NCBI GenBank assembly: GCA_937891465.1
Contig: CALAHF010000205.1
Location: 1 to 64,000, forward strand
Reading direction: 5' to 3'
Source: an uncultured Verrucomicrobiales bacterium
GTDB lineage: Bacteria; Verrucomicrobiota; Verrucomicrobiia; Verrucomicrobiales; DEV007
DNA: 64,000 nucleotides
Below, piece after piece: positions 34,779 to 43,195 of the stretch. A program made the position numbers and the translations under genes. The notes beneath the pieces were generated by a model that saw only the letters and a list, made by a program, of their open reading frames with translations, did no database searches and was not told the origin of the DNA. The first letter of the stretch is position 1. Each line of letters opens with the position of its first letter.

Positions 34779-35137
34779 GTAGACTTCAGCGTGGTTGCTG
34801 CGAATTAACCAACGCTTGATCGAGCACTGCCTTTTCAGCCGCCCATTCTGGAAAAAGAAACAGCGAAGCCACAATTTTCACCTGCTCGAATCAGGCCACA
34901 CGGCGGTCTAACAAACAAGGTAAATCCTTGAAATTGACACGTCACTGGATCTCCGCAAAATGCAGACGCAAAAAGTCGAGTTCTGAAGCCGATCAGAAAA
35001 GTAATGCCGCGGTCTCTGCACCTGGCGAAAGGCTCGGCCAATGCTCAGGCGGGGGAAGCCGCTCGGTGCGGAGACACTCGCATTACGTTCGGATCGGCTC
35101 CGCACTACCCATTAGCGCCTTTTTGCGCCCGCATCTC
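34779..35137. other. Intergenic region with no supported gene
   Basis: About 360 bases between the convergent AlkD-like gene and the membrane gene at 35194. Short ORFs on both strands (around 34928-35240) are unlike any protein I know and lack start signals. Some GC-rich self-complementary stretches occur near 35030-35070 but no clear RNA. Confidence 0.5.
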
Positions 35138-35183
35138 CACGAATCGACAGGGTGGGTTCGATGATCCAACAGGGTTGGATCGT
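35138..35183. repeat. Dispersed two-half element, copy 5 (direct order)
   Basis: CACGAATCGACAGGGT with GGGTTCG, then GATCCAACAGGGT with TGGATCGT, both in the same direction. It ends 10 bases before the stop codon of the membrane gene at 35194. Confidence 0.87.
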
Positions 35184-35193
35184 AAAATCCTCC

Positions 35194-36477
35194 TCAAGCA
35201 ACAGGCTCGACTTCCACCTCCGCCAGCAGCATATCGCTAGCGCGCTTGCGACGCAGTTTCTGCCAAATCCACCAAATCCAAAACGGGATATTGATGAGGA
35301 AAATCCACACGAGCTTCTCATTGTTGTAGAAATACAGCTTCATCAGAAATTCATTAAAATAGTGGAAGCTGATAAACAGGAATCCCATCACCAGCCCCAT
35401 AGAACGACTGAAAAGTGCTACGAATGCGAAGATTTCCAGCAGCACTCCCATCGCCATAAAAATCCGGCTCACATTGGCATGCTCCATCATGTCTTTGGCA
35501 TACGGAACGGGCTCACGGTTAAAATTCACGTCGTCGAGATCGTTGTAATAATTCTGACGATCAGTCTTCACCAGTTGGATGCCAATCATGTGACTGTTCG
35601 CAAACCATTCTCCGTCTGATTTGATCGGCTTGATCACCCCGGCGATGACATAACACGCGACGATCATGATCTGAGCATAGCGAATAAACTGATCCCAAAA
35701 CGTGATGCCATTGCGAGCACGCGCTTTCCGAAAACCAAATGCTTCGTGCCAATCTTTTTTACAATGCCAGAAGACCACGCACATCTGAGCAACCAGCACC
35801 ATCGTCAGCATTTGAAAACCGTGATGAGTCGCGCCCTGCGAGTTGAAAAGCGTGCGACTGCCAATGCTGACCCACACTAAAATTGGCAATGCGATGGGCA
35901 GTCCCACTCCGCTGGCATAAAGCAACAGTGCCGGCATGACCAGCCACGGCAGCATCTTCACAAAGTCAGGATCGGAGAAATACGTGAAATCAAAAATCTT
36001 TCGAATGGAGGTGAAGAAACCAGGTTTGGCATCCCCGGCCGGTGCCAAGTTTGCAAACCCGTTCGGCTGCTTCAATTTCGTATCTGACATCGCACCATCA
36101 GAAATCGGCAGCATTTCCATGACCGGTAGAAATGGGGGACGAAATGCGAGATCCGCTTCTTCGGTGATTCTGCCATTCTCAAACCAATGAGCCTTGGCTT
36201 CGCGAAGCTCCAGATACGCCCAGTTCGCCCACGTTCCTCCAAGTGGCATGGTTTGAAACACGGCGATCGCAAAGAGAATCCGCATCCAGACAATTTCGAA
36301 CCCCATGAAATGAGGGGTATTGAACGGCACGCGGACAAATCGACGAAACTTGCCAAACCAACGTCTCAGAAAATGAGCAGCTGGTGACGAATCGATTTTT
36401 TTCGTAGTGGGATATGCTGTGACTTTATCCCAGAGAGTAGTGAGACGATCCGCAAGATTTTTCAGAAAAGATGGCAT
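35194..36477 (-). CDS. HTTM-like multi-helix membrane protein, copy A
   Basis: A 427-residue protein with about seven hydrophobic helices and an amphipathic, basic N-terminus. It resembles the HTTM / vitamin K-dependent carboxylase-like membrane proteins in helix pattern, but I see no diagnostic catalytic motif. The plus-strand protein at 37552-38499 is a paralogue: both contain a GFANL segment, a HH/HHGFQ-VL-Q helix, a segment with KTDRQNYYNDLDD or KTNQQAYFDTLQA, and a C-terminal F-LEF-A-AL---R--GL-GF-FI--H pattern ending in N-PFWI. It follows the small protein at 36511-37047 (33-base gap), and the pair mirrors the divergent pair on the plus strand. Confidence 0.7.
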   Translation of the reverse strand: MPSFLKNLADRLTTLWDKVTAYPTTKKIDSSPAAHFLRRWFGKFRRFVRVPFNTPHFMGFEIVWMRILFAIAVFQTMPLGGTWANWAYLELREAKAHWFENGRITEEADLAFRPPFLPVMEMLPISDGAMSDTKLKQPNGFANLAPAGDAKPGFFTSIRKIFDFTYFSDPDFVKMLPWLVMPALLLYASGVGLPIALPILVWVSIGSRTLFNSQGATHHGFQMLTMVLVAQMCVVFWHCKKDWHEAFGFRKARARNGITFWDQFIRYAQIMIVACYVIAGVIKPIKSDGEWFANSHMIGIQLVKTDRQNYYNDLDDVNFNREPVPYAKDMMEHANVSRIFMAMGVLLEIFAFVALFSRSMGLVMGFLFISFHYFNEFLMKLYFYNNEKLVWIFLINIPFWIWWIWQKLRRKRASDMLLAEVEVEPVA

Positions 36478-36510
36478 TTGGAAATCAGGAAAAATTCAAA
36501 AAACAGGAAC

Positions 36511-37047
36511 TTACGGATGCTGAACGGCAACCACTTCGGGCGTTTCTCGGTAACCCAACTCTTTGTCGTATTCGATCCACACTTCGACCAGGGCAAGCCG
36601 CTCAGGAAGCTCACTTCGTTTGTGTTCTCTCAAATAATCGAGCAATTCGAGCCATTTCTTGACCCGCTCCTCCTGTGGCAGCTTCGTGTCTTTGGTCCCA
36701 AGTTCGTCAGCACGCTCACGAATCCACGCTTTTTGCATTTTCTTCACCTTCGGAGCCGTGATTCCCGTCAGGTGCCGAACCGGCAGCGCTTTTATATCCG
36801 CAGGCTTGGGATCAGTCCCTTCCTCCCACGTTCCGATGTAAAAGTAGTTTTCGCTCTCATCCGGATCGGAATACATCGGGAAGTACGACAGCGGATAAAA
36901 ATCATCTTTCGCCAGCAACGAAATCGCGACCACGAATGGCAGCACAAAAAACGAATGGCGATAGCGGAAGCCAAAGAAAACGCTCGCTACAATTGCGATG
37001 TAGCAGAGCCAGCTCACGTTGGCGGCGGCAAGAATTGGGAGATTCAT
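36511..37047 (-). CDS. Small membrane protein with FYPLS-FPMYS motif, copy A
   Basis: A 178-residue protein with two N-terminal helices (LCYIAIVASVFFGF and FFVLPFVVAISLL) followed by the motif FYPLSYFPMYS and an outside domain of about 115 residues rich in Lys, Glu and Arg. The plus-strand protein at 37117-37539 carries the same motif (FYPLSSFPMYS) right after its last helix, then a similar-length domain. The two genes start about 70 bases apart in opposite directions. The next gene on this strand encodes the HTTM-like protein. Function unknown; the constant pairing suggests a joint membrane complex. Confidence 0.65.
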   Translation of the reverse strand: MNLPILAAANVSWLCYIAIVASVFFGFRYRHSFFVLPFVVAISLLAKDDFYPLSYFPMYSDPDESENYFYIGTWEEGTDPKPADIKALPVRHLTGITAPKVKKMQKAWIRERADELGTKDTKLPQEERVKKWLELLDYLREHKRSELPERLALVEVWIEYDKELGYRETPEVVAVQHP

Positions 37048-37116
37048 TAAGCTGAGTTGAAAAAAACGAAGGTTTCGCTAAGACACATGGCTGAAATTAC
37101 GTTTTACTGCAAACGA

Positions 37117-37539
37117 ATGATACGTCGAATTCTTAGTTTTTTGCCCTTCGTCCTCGTGGTAGCCGCCTGCTATTTCACGGCGGAGTTTTACCCGCTGTCA
37201 TCATTTCCAATGTATTCAAAATTCGATAATCGCACTTACATCTGCTATTTGCGTGATGCTGATGGCAATGAGTTGCCTACTGTAAAATCGACGGGGATTT
37301 ATGCATCGGAGTTGAAAAAACGTTACGGTGATGAGCTGAAAGATCTGAAAAAGGAGCAGGATTACAAAGGCTCTCATTTCGACTGGACAACTGAACGGAA
37401 GGCCGAAGCAGGCTCAGAAGCACTCGCCTATTTGAAGGAATTTGAAAAAGTCCCACAAAATGTCGAATTGATCGATCGCAGGCTCTATCTCCGAAACGGA
37501 AAAATCGAATTTGAAGAATCCGTTGTCGGAAAAAATTGA
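37117..37539 (+). CDS. Small membrane protein with FYPLS-FPMYS motif, copy B
   Basis: About 140 residues from the ATG at 37117: one helix (ILSFLPFVLVVAACYFTA), the motif FYPLSSFPMYS, then an outside domain with CYLRDADGNELPTV and a helical KKRYGDELKDLKKEQ section. The open frame extends back to a TTG at 37057, and another ATG lies at 37087, but these only add hydrophilic residues before the helix. It is the paralogue of the divergent gene at 36511-37047 and lies 12 bases before the second HTTM-like gene, so the two are cotranscribed. Confidence 0.65.
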   Translation: MIRRILSFLPFVLVVAACYFTAEFYPLSSFPMYSKFDNRTYICYLRDADGNELPTVKSTGIYASELKKRYGDELKDLKKEQDYKGSHFDWTTERKAEAGSEALAYLKEFEKVPQNVELIDRRLYLRNGKIEFEESVVGKN

Positions 37540-37551
37540 TCGCTCTCAGCT

Positions 37552-38499
37552 ATGTTTCTTCGCTCTTTTTTAAAAAACGACTTTGGCAAAACCCGCTACG
37601 CCGGTTGGGAATGGGCCATCATGCGCAGTGTCTTTTGTGTCTTGCTTTGGCTGGCCACAACGCATCGGCTACTGCCTATTCCTATCGATATACACGACCA
37701 AACGGATCAGGAAAAAGGCAATGGTTTTGCCAATCTGTTCAATCTCGACTGGATTGGCCAACCGGGAACAGAAACCATCATTCAGATCATCTTTCTCATT
37801 CTTCTGGTCATCTATGCGATCGGCAAATGGCCGCTGTTTATTTCCGGAGGTTTGTTGGTGATCCACACCCTGATCGGGTCGATTTATAGCTCTCCGGCGA
37901 AAGACCATCACGCCTCCCAGATCATCGGCATGGTACTTCTCGGACAATTTATTTGGTTCGCCTGGGAAGCCATTCGGAACCGGTTTTATCCGAAACTTTG
38001 TGCTGACGGACACGATCGTCCCAGCGGTGCTATTTTTCTCTCCCAGCAACTCATTGCCGCCGCCTACACCGTTAGTGCAATCAGCAAGTGGGTAAATTCC
38101 GGTGGAGGCATCATCCCCGGTGCGAAATGGATCAGCCAGGTGCCAAACATCGCGGTTCAATTCGAAAAAACCAACCAGCAAGCCTACTTCGACACACTGC
38201 AAGCACCCGCGAATGCCGAATTCAATCAACTCTCTATTGATTTTGTCATCAATTATCCCGTCCTCGCCATGATCTTTTTCGGTTCCGCGTTCTACCTCGA
38301 GTTCTTCGCCATTCTCGCGCTGTGGAATCGCAAAATCGGGCTGATTTACGGGCTCGGACTCATCGCCCTGCACCTCGGAATCGACGCAGTGATGCACCTG
38401 ATGTTCTTTAATTTCGAAGCAGTAGTTTTTGTCTTTTTCGTCAACCTCCCCTTCTGGATTTCACGAATCGGGAAAAAGAAAACCGCACTCAATTCCTAA
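37552..38499 (+). CDS. HTTM-like multi-helix membrane protein, copy B
   Basis: A 315-residue protein with about seven helices, the paralogue of the 427-residue protein at 35194-36477 but with a shorter N-terminus and without the long loop before its third helix. Shared elements are GNGFANLF, DHHASQIIGMVLLGQF, SQQLIAAAYTVSAISKW, QAYFDTLQAPANAEF, and the C-terminal FYLEFFAILALWNRKIGLIYG followed by VNLPFWI. It follows its FYPLS-FPMYS partner. The closest recognised fold is the HTTM/DoxX-type helix bundle, which is an inference. Confidence 0.7.
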   Translation: MFLRSFLKNDFGKTRYAGWEWAIMRSVFCVLLWLATTHRLLPIPIDIHDQTDQEKGNGFANLFNLDWIGQPGTETIIQIIFLILLVIYAIGKWPLFISGGLLVIHTLIGSIYSSPAKDHHASQIIGMVLLGQFIWFAWEAIRNRFYPKLCADGHDRPSGAIFLSQQLIAAAYTVSAISKWVNSGGGIIPGAKWISQVPNIAVQFEKTNQQAYFDTLQAPANAEFNQLSIDFVINYPVLAMIFFGSAFYLEFFAILALWNRKIGLIYGLGLIALHLGIDAVMHLMFFNFEAVVFVFFVNLPFWISRIGKKKTALNS

Positions 38500-38548
38500 A
38501 TCCTGAATATGCGTTGATTTCACGGCACAAATCCGGAAGTTAAAGGTG

Positions 38549-38998
38549 ATGGATGAATTCGATGAAGACGATCCGGGAACCGAGGAATGGGTCGCCAAAG
38601 AGCGAGACGTTTCGCTTTGCCCGTGCAAAAGCCGCCTGCCCTACGCCGGCTGCTGTCAGCCCTTTCATCACGGCACGGCACGTCCTGAAACCGCTGAGCA
38701 ACTGATGCGTTCTCGTTACTCTGCGTATTTTTTCCGATTGGTGGACTACTTGGTGGAAACGACCCACCCGGATACCCGCGAGCCCCAACTCAAGATGGAA
38801 TTGGAAAGCATCATTCATCAGGCGAACTGGAGTTTTTTAACCATCCTTTCCACCACTCGTGGTGAAAAAGAAGACAAACGCGGAAAGGTCGAATTTTCTG
38901 CCAAATATTACGTCGATGGCGAGCAATATGAATTGCACGAAAACTCTCGCTTCAAGCGCTACAAAGGCATGTGGAAATACCTCGACGGCAAAGCATGA
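38549..38998 (+). CDS. YchJ family protein (SEC-C motif)
   Basis: A 149-residue protein of the UPF0225/YchJ family. The N-terminal SEC-C zinc motif is [17 protein letters not shown], followed by the characteristic [15 protein letters not shown] and the NTF2-like core ([21 protein letters not shown]), ending with [18 protein letters not shown] zinc fingers bind SecB or ribosomal partners in SecA, but YchJ function is not established. I chose the ATG at 38549; a GTG three bases earlier is possible. Its stop overlaps the next start (ATGA). Confidence 0.93.
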   Translation: MDEFDEDDPGTEEWVAKERDVSLCPCKSRLPYAGCCQPFHHGTARPETAEQLMRSRYSAYFFRLVDYLVETTHPDTREPQLKMELESIIHQANWSFLTILSTTRGEKEDKRGKVEFSAKYYVDGEQYELHENSRFKRYKGMWKYLDGKA

Positions 38999-39237
38999 GC
39001 GAATCTTCATCTTCTTCCGCGCCAAAAGACCCGCTTCATGGCGTTACCTTGGAAAAAATCCTGATCGTTTTGGTTGATCATTATGGATGGGAGGATCTCG
39101 GTTTTCGGATTCGAATTCGATGTTTCAACAGCGATCCCTCGGTGAAAAGCAGTTTAAAATTTCTTCGCAAAACTCCCTGGGCCCGCGCTGAAGTTGAAGC
39201 GCTTTATGTCGAAACAATGGAGAGAGTGAATCCGTAG
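38995..39237 (+). CDS. VF530 (DUF2132) family protein
   Basis: An 80-residue protein of the VF530 family, recognisable from [50 protein letters not shown] and the C-terminal YVETM. It is a DNA-binding-like small fold of unknown role. It starts at the ATG inside the YchJ stop (38995-38998), so the two are translationally coupled; the pairing suggests a shared but unknown function. The serine-rich N-terminus is likely disordered. Confidence 0.93.
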   Translation: MSESSSSSAPKDPLHGVTLEKILIVLVDHYGWEDLGFRIRIRCFNSDPSVKSSLKFLRKTPWARAEVEALYVETMERVNP

Positions 39238-39257
39238 GTTAACGCATCAACGACCAC

Positions 39258-41310
39258 TCACGAACTCCGGCCGAGCAAATCCACCAAGGCAACAATCCCG
39301 AGCAGTTTGTCATCCACATCAACGATCAGCGTTTTGCTCGCTCCTGCTCGGATAAGTTGTTCCAGCAATTCAGCCACGCTCATATCCGGCGATGCTGTTG
39401 GCAACGAGGAGAAAGTGATGTCTGCTAGCCTCGCTTTTGGACTGTAAGTATCGCTCTTAAGAAATTCATAGACGGTGCTTCGGCGGAGCACACCAACGAG
39501 TTTTACAGTCCCGGGTTCGATCACAGGATACGTGCTGTGAGGATCTTCCCAGAGTAAATCAATCGTGTCCCCAAGCGTTTTATCAGACTGCAGCGAACAA
39601 ATATTCGTCTGCATCATCTCACTCGCTTTCTTGCCACGACGCTCTTCCGGAACTCGCGCCACAACCGAACTAATTTCTTCGGAGGTCGCGTATGCCTTCG
39701 CTGTCGTTTCAAAAAGTTGCGAGATTCCCGTCGACCCGGCCACCATCTGCCGAAAGACGTTTTCACCAAGCGCCACAAGCGTCGAAGTCTCGTTCGCGAC
39801 AGCATTATACCTCCAAATATGATCTTCCAGCAATGCCCGTTCGCCAAAGTGGTCGCCCTGCTGAATCGTTCGAATCACGTCTCCTTCATCGTCGACCACA
39901 TTAATCGATCTCGATTTCACAAATAAAACGAGAACGCCGGCTCGCCACTTTGAAACAACACATCCCCCTTTTCGAGGTGGGCTTCTTTCAAGGCCGATGT
40001 GTATTTCGGCGTCAGTAAACTCATGTCTTTCGAGAAAAAGATATCCAACGTCCAATCGGCCATCACTCGAATTTTTCGATCCAAACCGGGTAATTTGCTC
40101 AGGTAAACCGTCCCCCACATCCACCAGGCAATGAAACCCGAGAAGTTCATTCCGAAGGCATGAGCAACCGCTTTGCGATGCCCAATCGCCGCCATTTCGC
40201 GGAGTCCTTTAAATTCAAATGATTCCAACCCGCGATCCGCGCCTTCCATCGCGGCCGCGATGTTTTTCCCGCATACCACTCCCTGCCGTTGAGCAAATTG
40301 AGCTGTCGGCGGACAGTATTGATCATCCGTTCCCGCAAATGGATCGGCCGAACAATCACCCGCCGCCCAAATGTTTTCGAAATCATCGCTGATCACCCGG
40401 AGGTAGGAATCCGTCTCAACTTTGCCATAAGCACTCGCCAAATTATGCTTTGCAATTATTCACGTGATGAGCGGATTGGGCGCATTGCCCACCGTCGAAA
40501 CCACCGTTGAAACCGGCATGATCGTCCCATCATCCAACACCACTTGCCGTGCCGTCACCGACTTCAAACGATGATTCAACACCACGTTCACCCCCTGTTC
40601 TTCGAGACAAGTCCGCGTGTATTCCCCCAGATTGGGCGCCAAAGTTGGCAGCAACACTCCGCGGTTGTGAACCAGCGAAACAGAGAAATCATCGCCGTTC
40701 ACATTTTTGTAATACGGGTGAACCTCATTCAGTAAATCCACAATCTGCCCCGCCGGCTCAACCCCGGAATACCCACCGCCAACGATCACAAAATTCAAAA
40801 GCAACCGGCGCCGTTCACAATCTGAAATCAGATTTGCTTCCTCCACGGGGCTGATAATCGTTGCCCGCAGCTTCATCGCATCACCTACGTTTTGCATGAA
40901 TAAACGTGCTCAGCCATTCCCGGAATCCGACTCAGATTCACGACCGATCCCATCGCCAGCAGGATATGCTTACACTTGAACGTGATGTCCGGCGAAAATG
41001 CCCCTGCTGATGCCCGTAATGTCCTCGCAGCGAGATCGATTTCTGAAATCGCACATTTGTAACCCTGCGCGCCCTTTGCCAGTCGCCGAATCGAATTCAC
41101 CACATGCCGGGGAGCCAGCGAACCACCCGCAACCTCCGGAAGCATCGGTTGAAACGTCATGTGATTTTCATCCGAAATGATCCCGACACGTCGTCCCGAT
41201 GTATGTTTCAGCAGCGCTTTCGCACCATAGACTCCCCCAAATCCGCCACCGACAACGGAACAGTCAAGTTCGATAATTTCGAGCTATTCTTTTCGATCAG
41301 TCGTTGCCAT
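39258..41310 (-). pseudogene. Decayed NDH-2-like oxidoreductase fused to cNMP-binding and CBS domains
   Basis: Read continuously, this encoded about 680 residues: an FAD/NAD oxidoreductase of the NDH-2 type (VVGGGFGGVYGAKAL; VIVGGGYSGVEPAGQI; IWAAGDCS), a cyclic-nucleotide-binding domain (KGDVLFQSGEPAFSFYL then GDHFGERALLE), and two CBS repeats (about the last 130 residues). Four lesions interrupt it: TAG at 41284-41286 (eight codons after the ATG at 41310), a lost base near 40888 in KT-VGDAM, TGA at 40460-40462 in NPLIT-IIAKHN, and a lost base near 39919 in FYL-VKSR. Each domain still reads well in its own frame. It would have been a membrane-associated quinone reductase with regulatory input. 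Confidence 0.88.
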
Positions 41311-41387
41311 AATTCTCAGACACACAGTCGCAGTTTGCATGCCTTTTGCTACGCAAGATGACGTTTTTTTCGCTGTTCAGTTTTCTT

Positions 41388-41432
41388 ACGATCTGACAGG
41401 GTACGTTCGACGAATCAATAGGGTTGGTTCGT
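41388..41432. repeat. Dispersed two-half element, copy 6 (direct order)
   Basis: ACGATCTGACAGGGT with ACGTTCG, then ACGAATCAATAGGGT with TGGTTCGT, same direction. It lies 44 bases before the acyltransferase ATG, in the gap with the divergent oxidoreductase pseudogene. Confidence 0.87.
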
Positions 41433-41475
41433 GGCAAACTTTCTCGAAAATCCCAAGCCCAGTTCCAATCAATAA

Positions 41476-43191
41476 ATGCCGCCTCCGCTCCCATCAAACA
41501 AAAAACGTCTACACGACCTCGATGCGCTGCGTGCGTTTGCGATGCTGCTGGGGATCTTGTTGCACGCATTTTTGACGTTCATTCCGACTCCGATTTGGCC
41601 GGCCCAGGACATTCACCAGCCGGAATGGAGCATACCTGAATTCCTCAAAAATTCCGGCCTCGACCTTCCGTCAACGATCAGTCCATTTGCATTCTTGCTG
41701 GATGTCATTCACGGATTCCGCATGCAGCTGTTCTTCCTCATCAGCGGATTTTTTACGGCGATGATGTGGAAAAAACGCGGAACAGCAGCTTTGCTAAAAC
41801 ACAGGGCCAAACGCATTTTACTCCCGCTTATCATTGGAACAGCAATCATCTGGCCACTCGTTGCACTTGCGGCGGTGATAGGGGGGATTTCGAAAGCAGA
41901 TCACTCGCAGCGCCCGGACACCGTTTGGACCGCCGCCAAAACTGGAGACATCGATGCATTGGAGGAATTTCTCGCCGACGGAACCAATCCCGATGCGCTC
42001 GATCCGATTTCCGGAATCTCAGCCCTGACCTGGACGGCATGCACCGGTCAATCCGAAGCCGCCACTTTGTTGTTGAAGAACGGCGCAAATCCAAATCAGA
42101 GAGATCGCGATGGCGGCACACCGCTTCATGGCGCAGCATTCTTTGGAAATGCGAATGTCGGCGAAATTCTGCTGAAAAATGACGCCGCAGCAAACCTCAA
42201 AAACAATCGCGGCGACACTCCAACGAGTCTTCTGAAAACAGATTTCGACACCGTGAATTTCATCGCTTCGCTTCTGGAAATTTCCGTAGATACAAAAGTC
42301 TTGGAGCAAGATCGCGAACAACTTTCCCCCCTGCTCGCCAACGCTCTTGAAAAGCAAGACTCCGAATCTGAGGTGTCACCCCAAAACAAAAATGGCGATC
42401 CTTTTGCTGACGTACTTTCCGGGGTTGGCGGCCTGATTTTCGGGGCTGCAATGATTCCCGTATTCCATCACCTTTGGTTCCTTCACTACCTTTGTTGGCT
42501 CGTTATTTTGTTTGTGATCGCGGCTCTCATTCACAAAAAAAAATTCGCCCGGAAATGGTTCCCAAAAATCGGATGGCTCATTCCGCTGGCGATCATTCCT
42601 CAGCTGTTCATGTTCATGAGTTTCGGGCCCGACACAGCAACTGGAATCCTGCTTTGGCCACCAAAACTGGCCTACTACGCTGTGTTCTTCGCAGTTGGTG
42701 TTCTCTGTTATCAAAACGAACATTTCGCTGATTTCCCCAAAAGACACTGGCTGAAATTAATCCTTTCTGCCCTGCCCCTGTTTCTGATCAGTTGGTACTT
42801 TTTCAACGTCCGCAACAGTGGCTATTCGGCTGGTTTCGAAGAGGACCGGGATCGCATCATCACCGCGCATGTTATCTATTCCGTCACGGCAGTGGCCTAT
42901 GCATGGCTCATGATTTTTGGCATGCTGGGCATTTTTCGACGCTACTTTCCCGGCGAAAACAGAAGGGTTCGTTACCTTTCCGACGCCAGCTACTGGCTCT
43001 ACATCGCGCACCTCCCGGTGATGTTTTTCGTTCAAATTTTCGTTAGCACGCTCCCCATTCCGATCATTCTAAAACTGGTAATCATCTGTGGACTCACCGT
43101 CGGAGGACTCCTCATTGTTTACCAATTGGCTGTCCGTTACACGTTCGTTGGAATCATGCTGAACGGTAAAAAAATCCGTCCCTCGGCGTGA
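41476..43191 (+). CDS. Membrane acyltransferase (OpgC/acyltransferase-3) with ankyrin insertion
   Basis: A 571-residue protein with an acyltransferase-3 type framework of about ten helices (PF01757; MdoC/OpgC-like): DALRAFAMLLGILLHAFL with its conserved His, FFLISGFFTAMMWKKRG, RRVRYLSDASYWLYIAHLPV. Between helices four and five, residues about 148-250, sits a soluble insert that reads as three ankyrin repeats (AAKTGDIDALEEFLADGTNPD, ALTWTACTGQSEAATLLLKNGANPN, GGTPLHGAAFFGNANVGEILLKN). A short disordered segment follows. Such inserts may bind a protein or polysaccharide partner. The start is the ATG at 41476. No partner gene is evident. Confidence 0.85.
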   Translation: MPPPLPSNKKRLHDLDALRAFAMLLGILLHAFLTFIPTPIWPAQDIHQPEWSIPEFLKNSGLDLPSTISPFAFLLDVIHGFRMQLFFLISGFFTAMMWKKRGTAALLKHRAKRILLPLIIGTAIIWPLVALAAVIGGISKADHSQRPDTVWTAAKTGDIDALEEFLADGTNPDALDPISGISALTWTACTGQSEAATLLLKNGANPNQRDRDGGTPLHGAAFFGNANVGEILLKNDAAANLKNNRGDTPTSLLKTDFDTVNFIASLLEISVDTKVLEQDREQLSPLLANALEKQDSESEVSPQNKNGDPFADVLSGVGGLIFGAAMIPVFHHLWFLHYLCWLVILFVIAALIHKKKFARKWFPKIGWLIPLAIIPQLFMFMSFGPDTATGILLWPPKLAYYAVFFAVGVLCYQNEHFADFPKRHWLKLILSALPLFLISWYFFNVRNSGYSAGFEEDRDRIITAHVIYSVTAVAYAWLMIFGMLGIFRRYFPGENRRVRYLSDASYWLYIAHLPVMFFVQIFVSTLPIPIILKLVIICGLTVGGLLIVYQLAVRYTFVGIMLNGKKIRPSA

Positions 43192-43195
43192 TATT

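Noticed and set aside
34928-35240. Possible small genes on either strand
   Set aside because: No recognisable domains or start signals; likely chance open frames in a GC-rich gap.
36478-37050. Open frame opposite the small membrane gene at 36511
   Set aside because: The minus strand has the FYPLS-FPMYS motif and helices shared with its paralogue; the plus frame has none.
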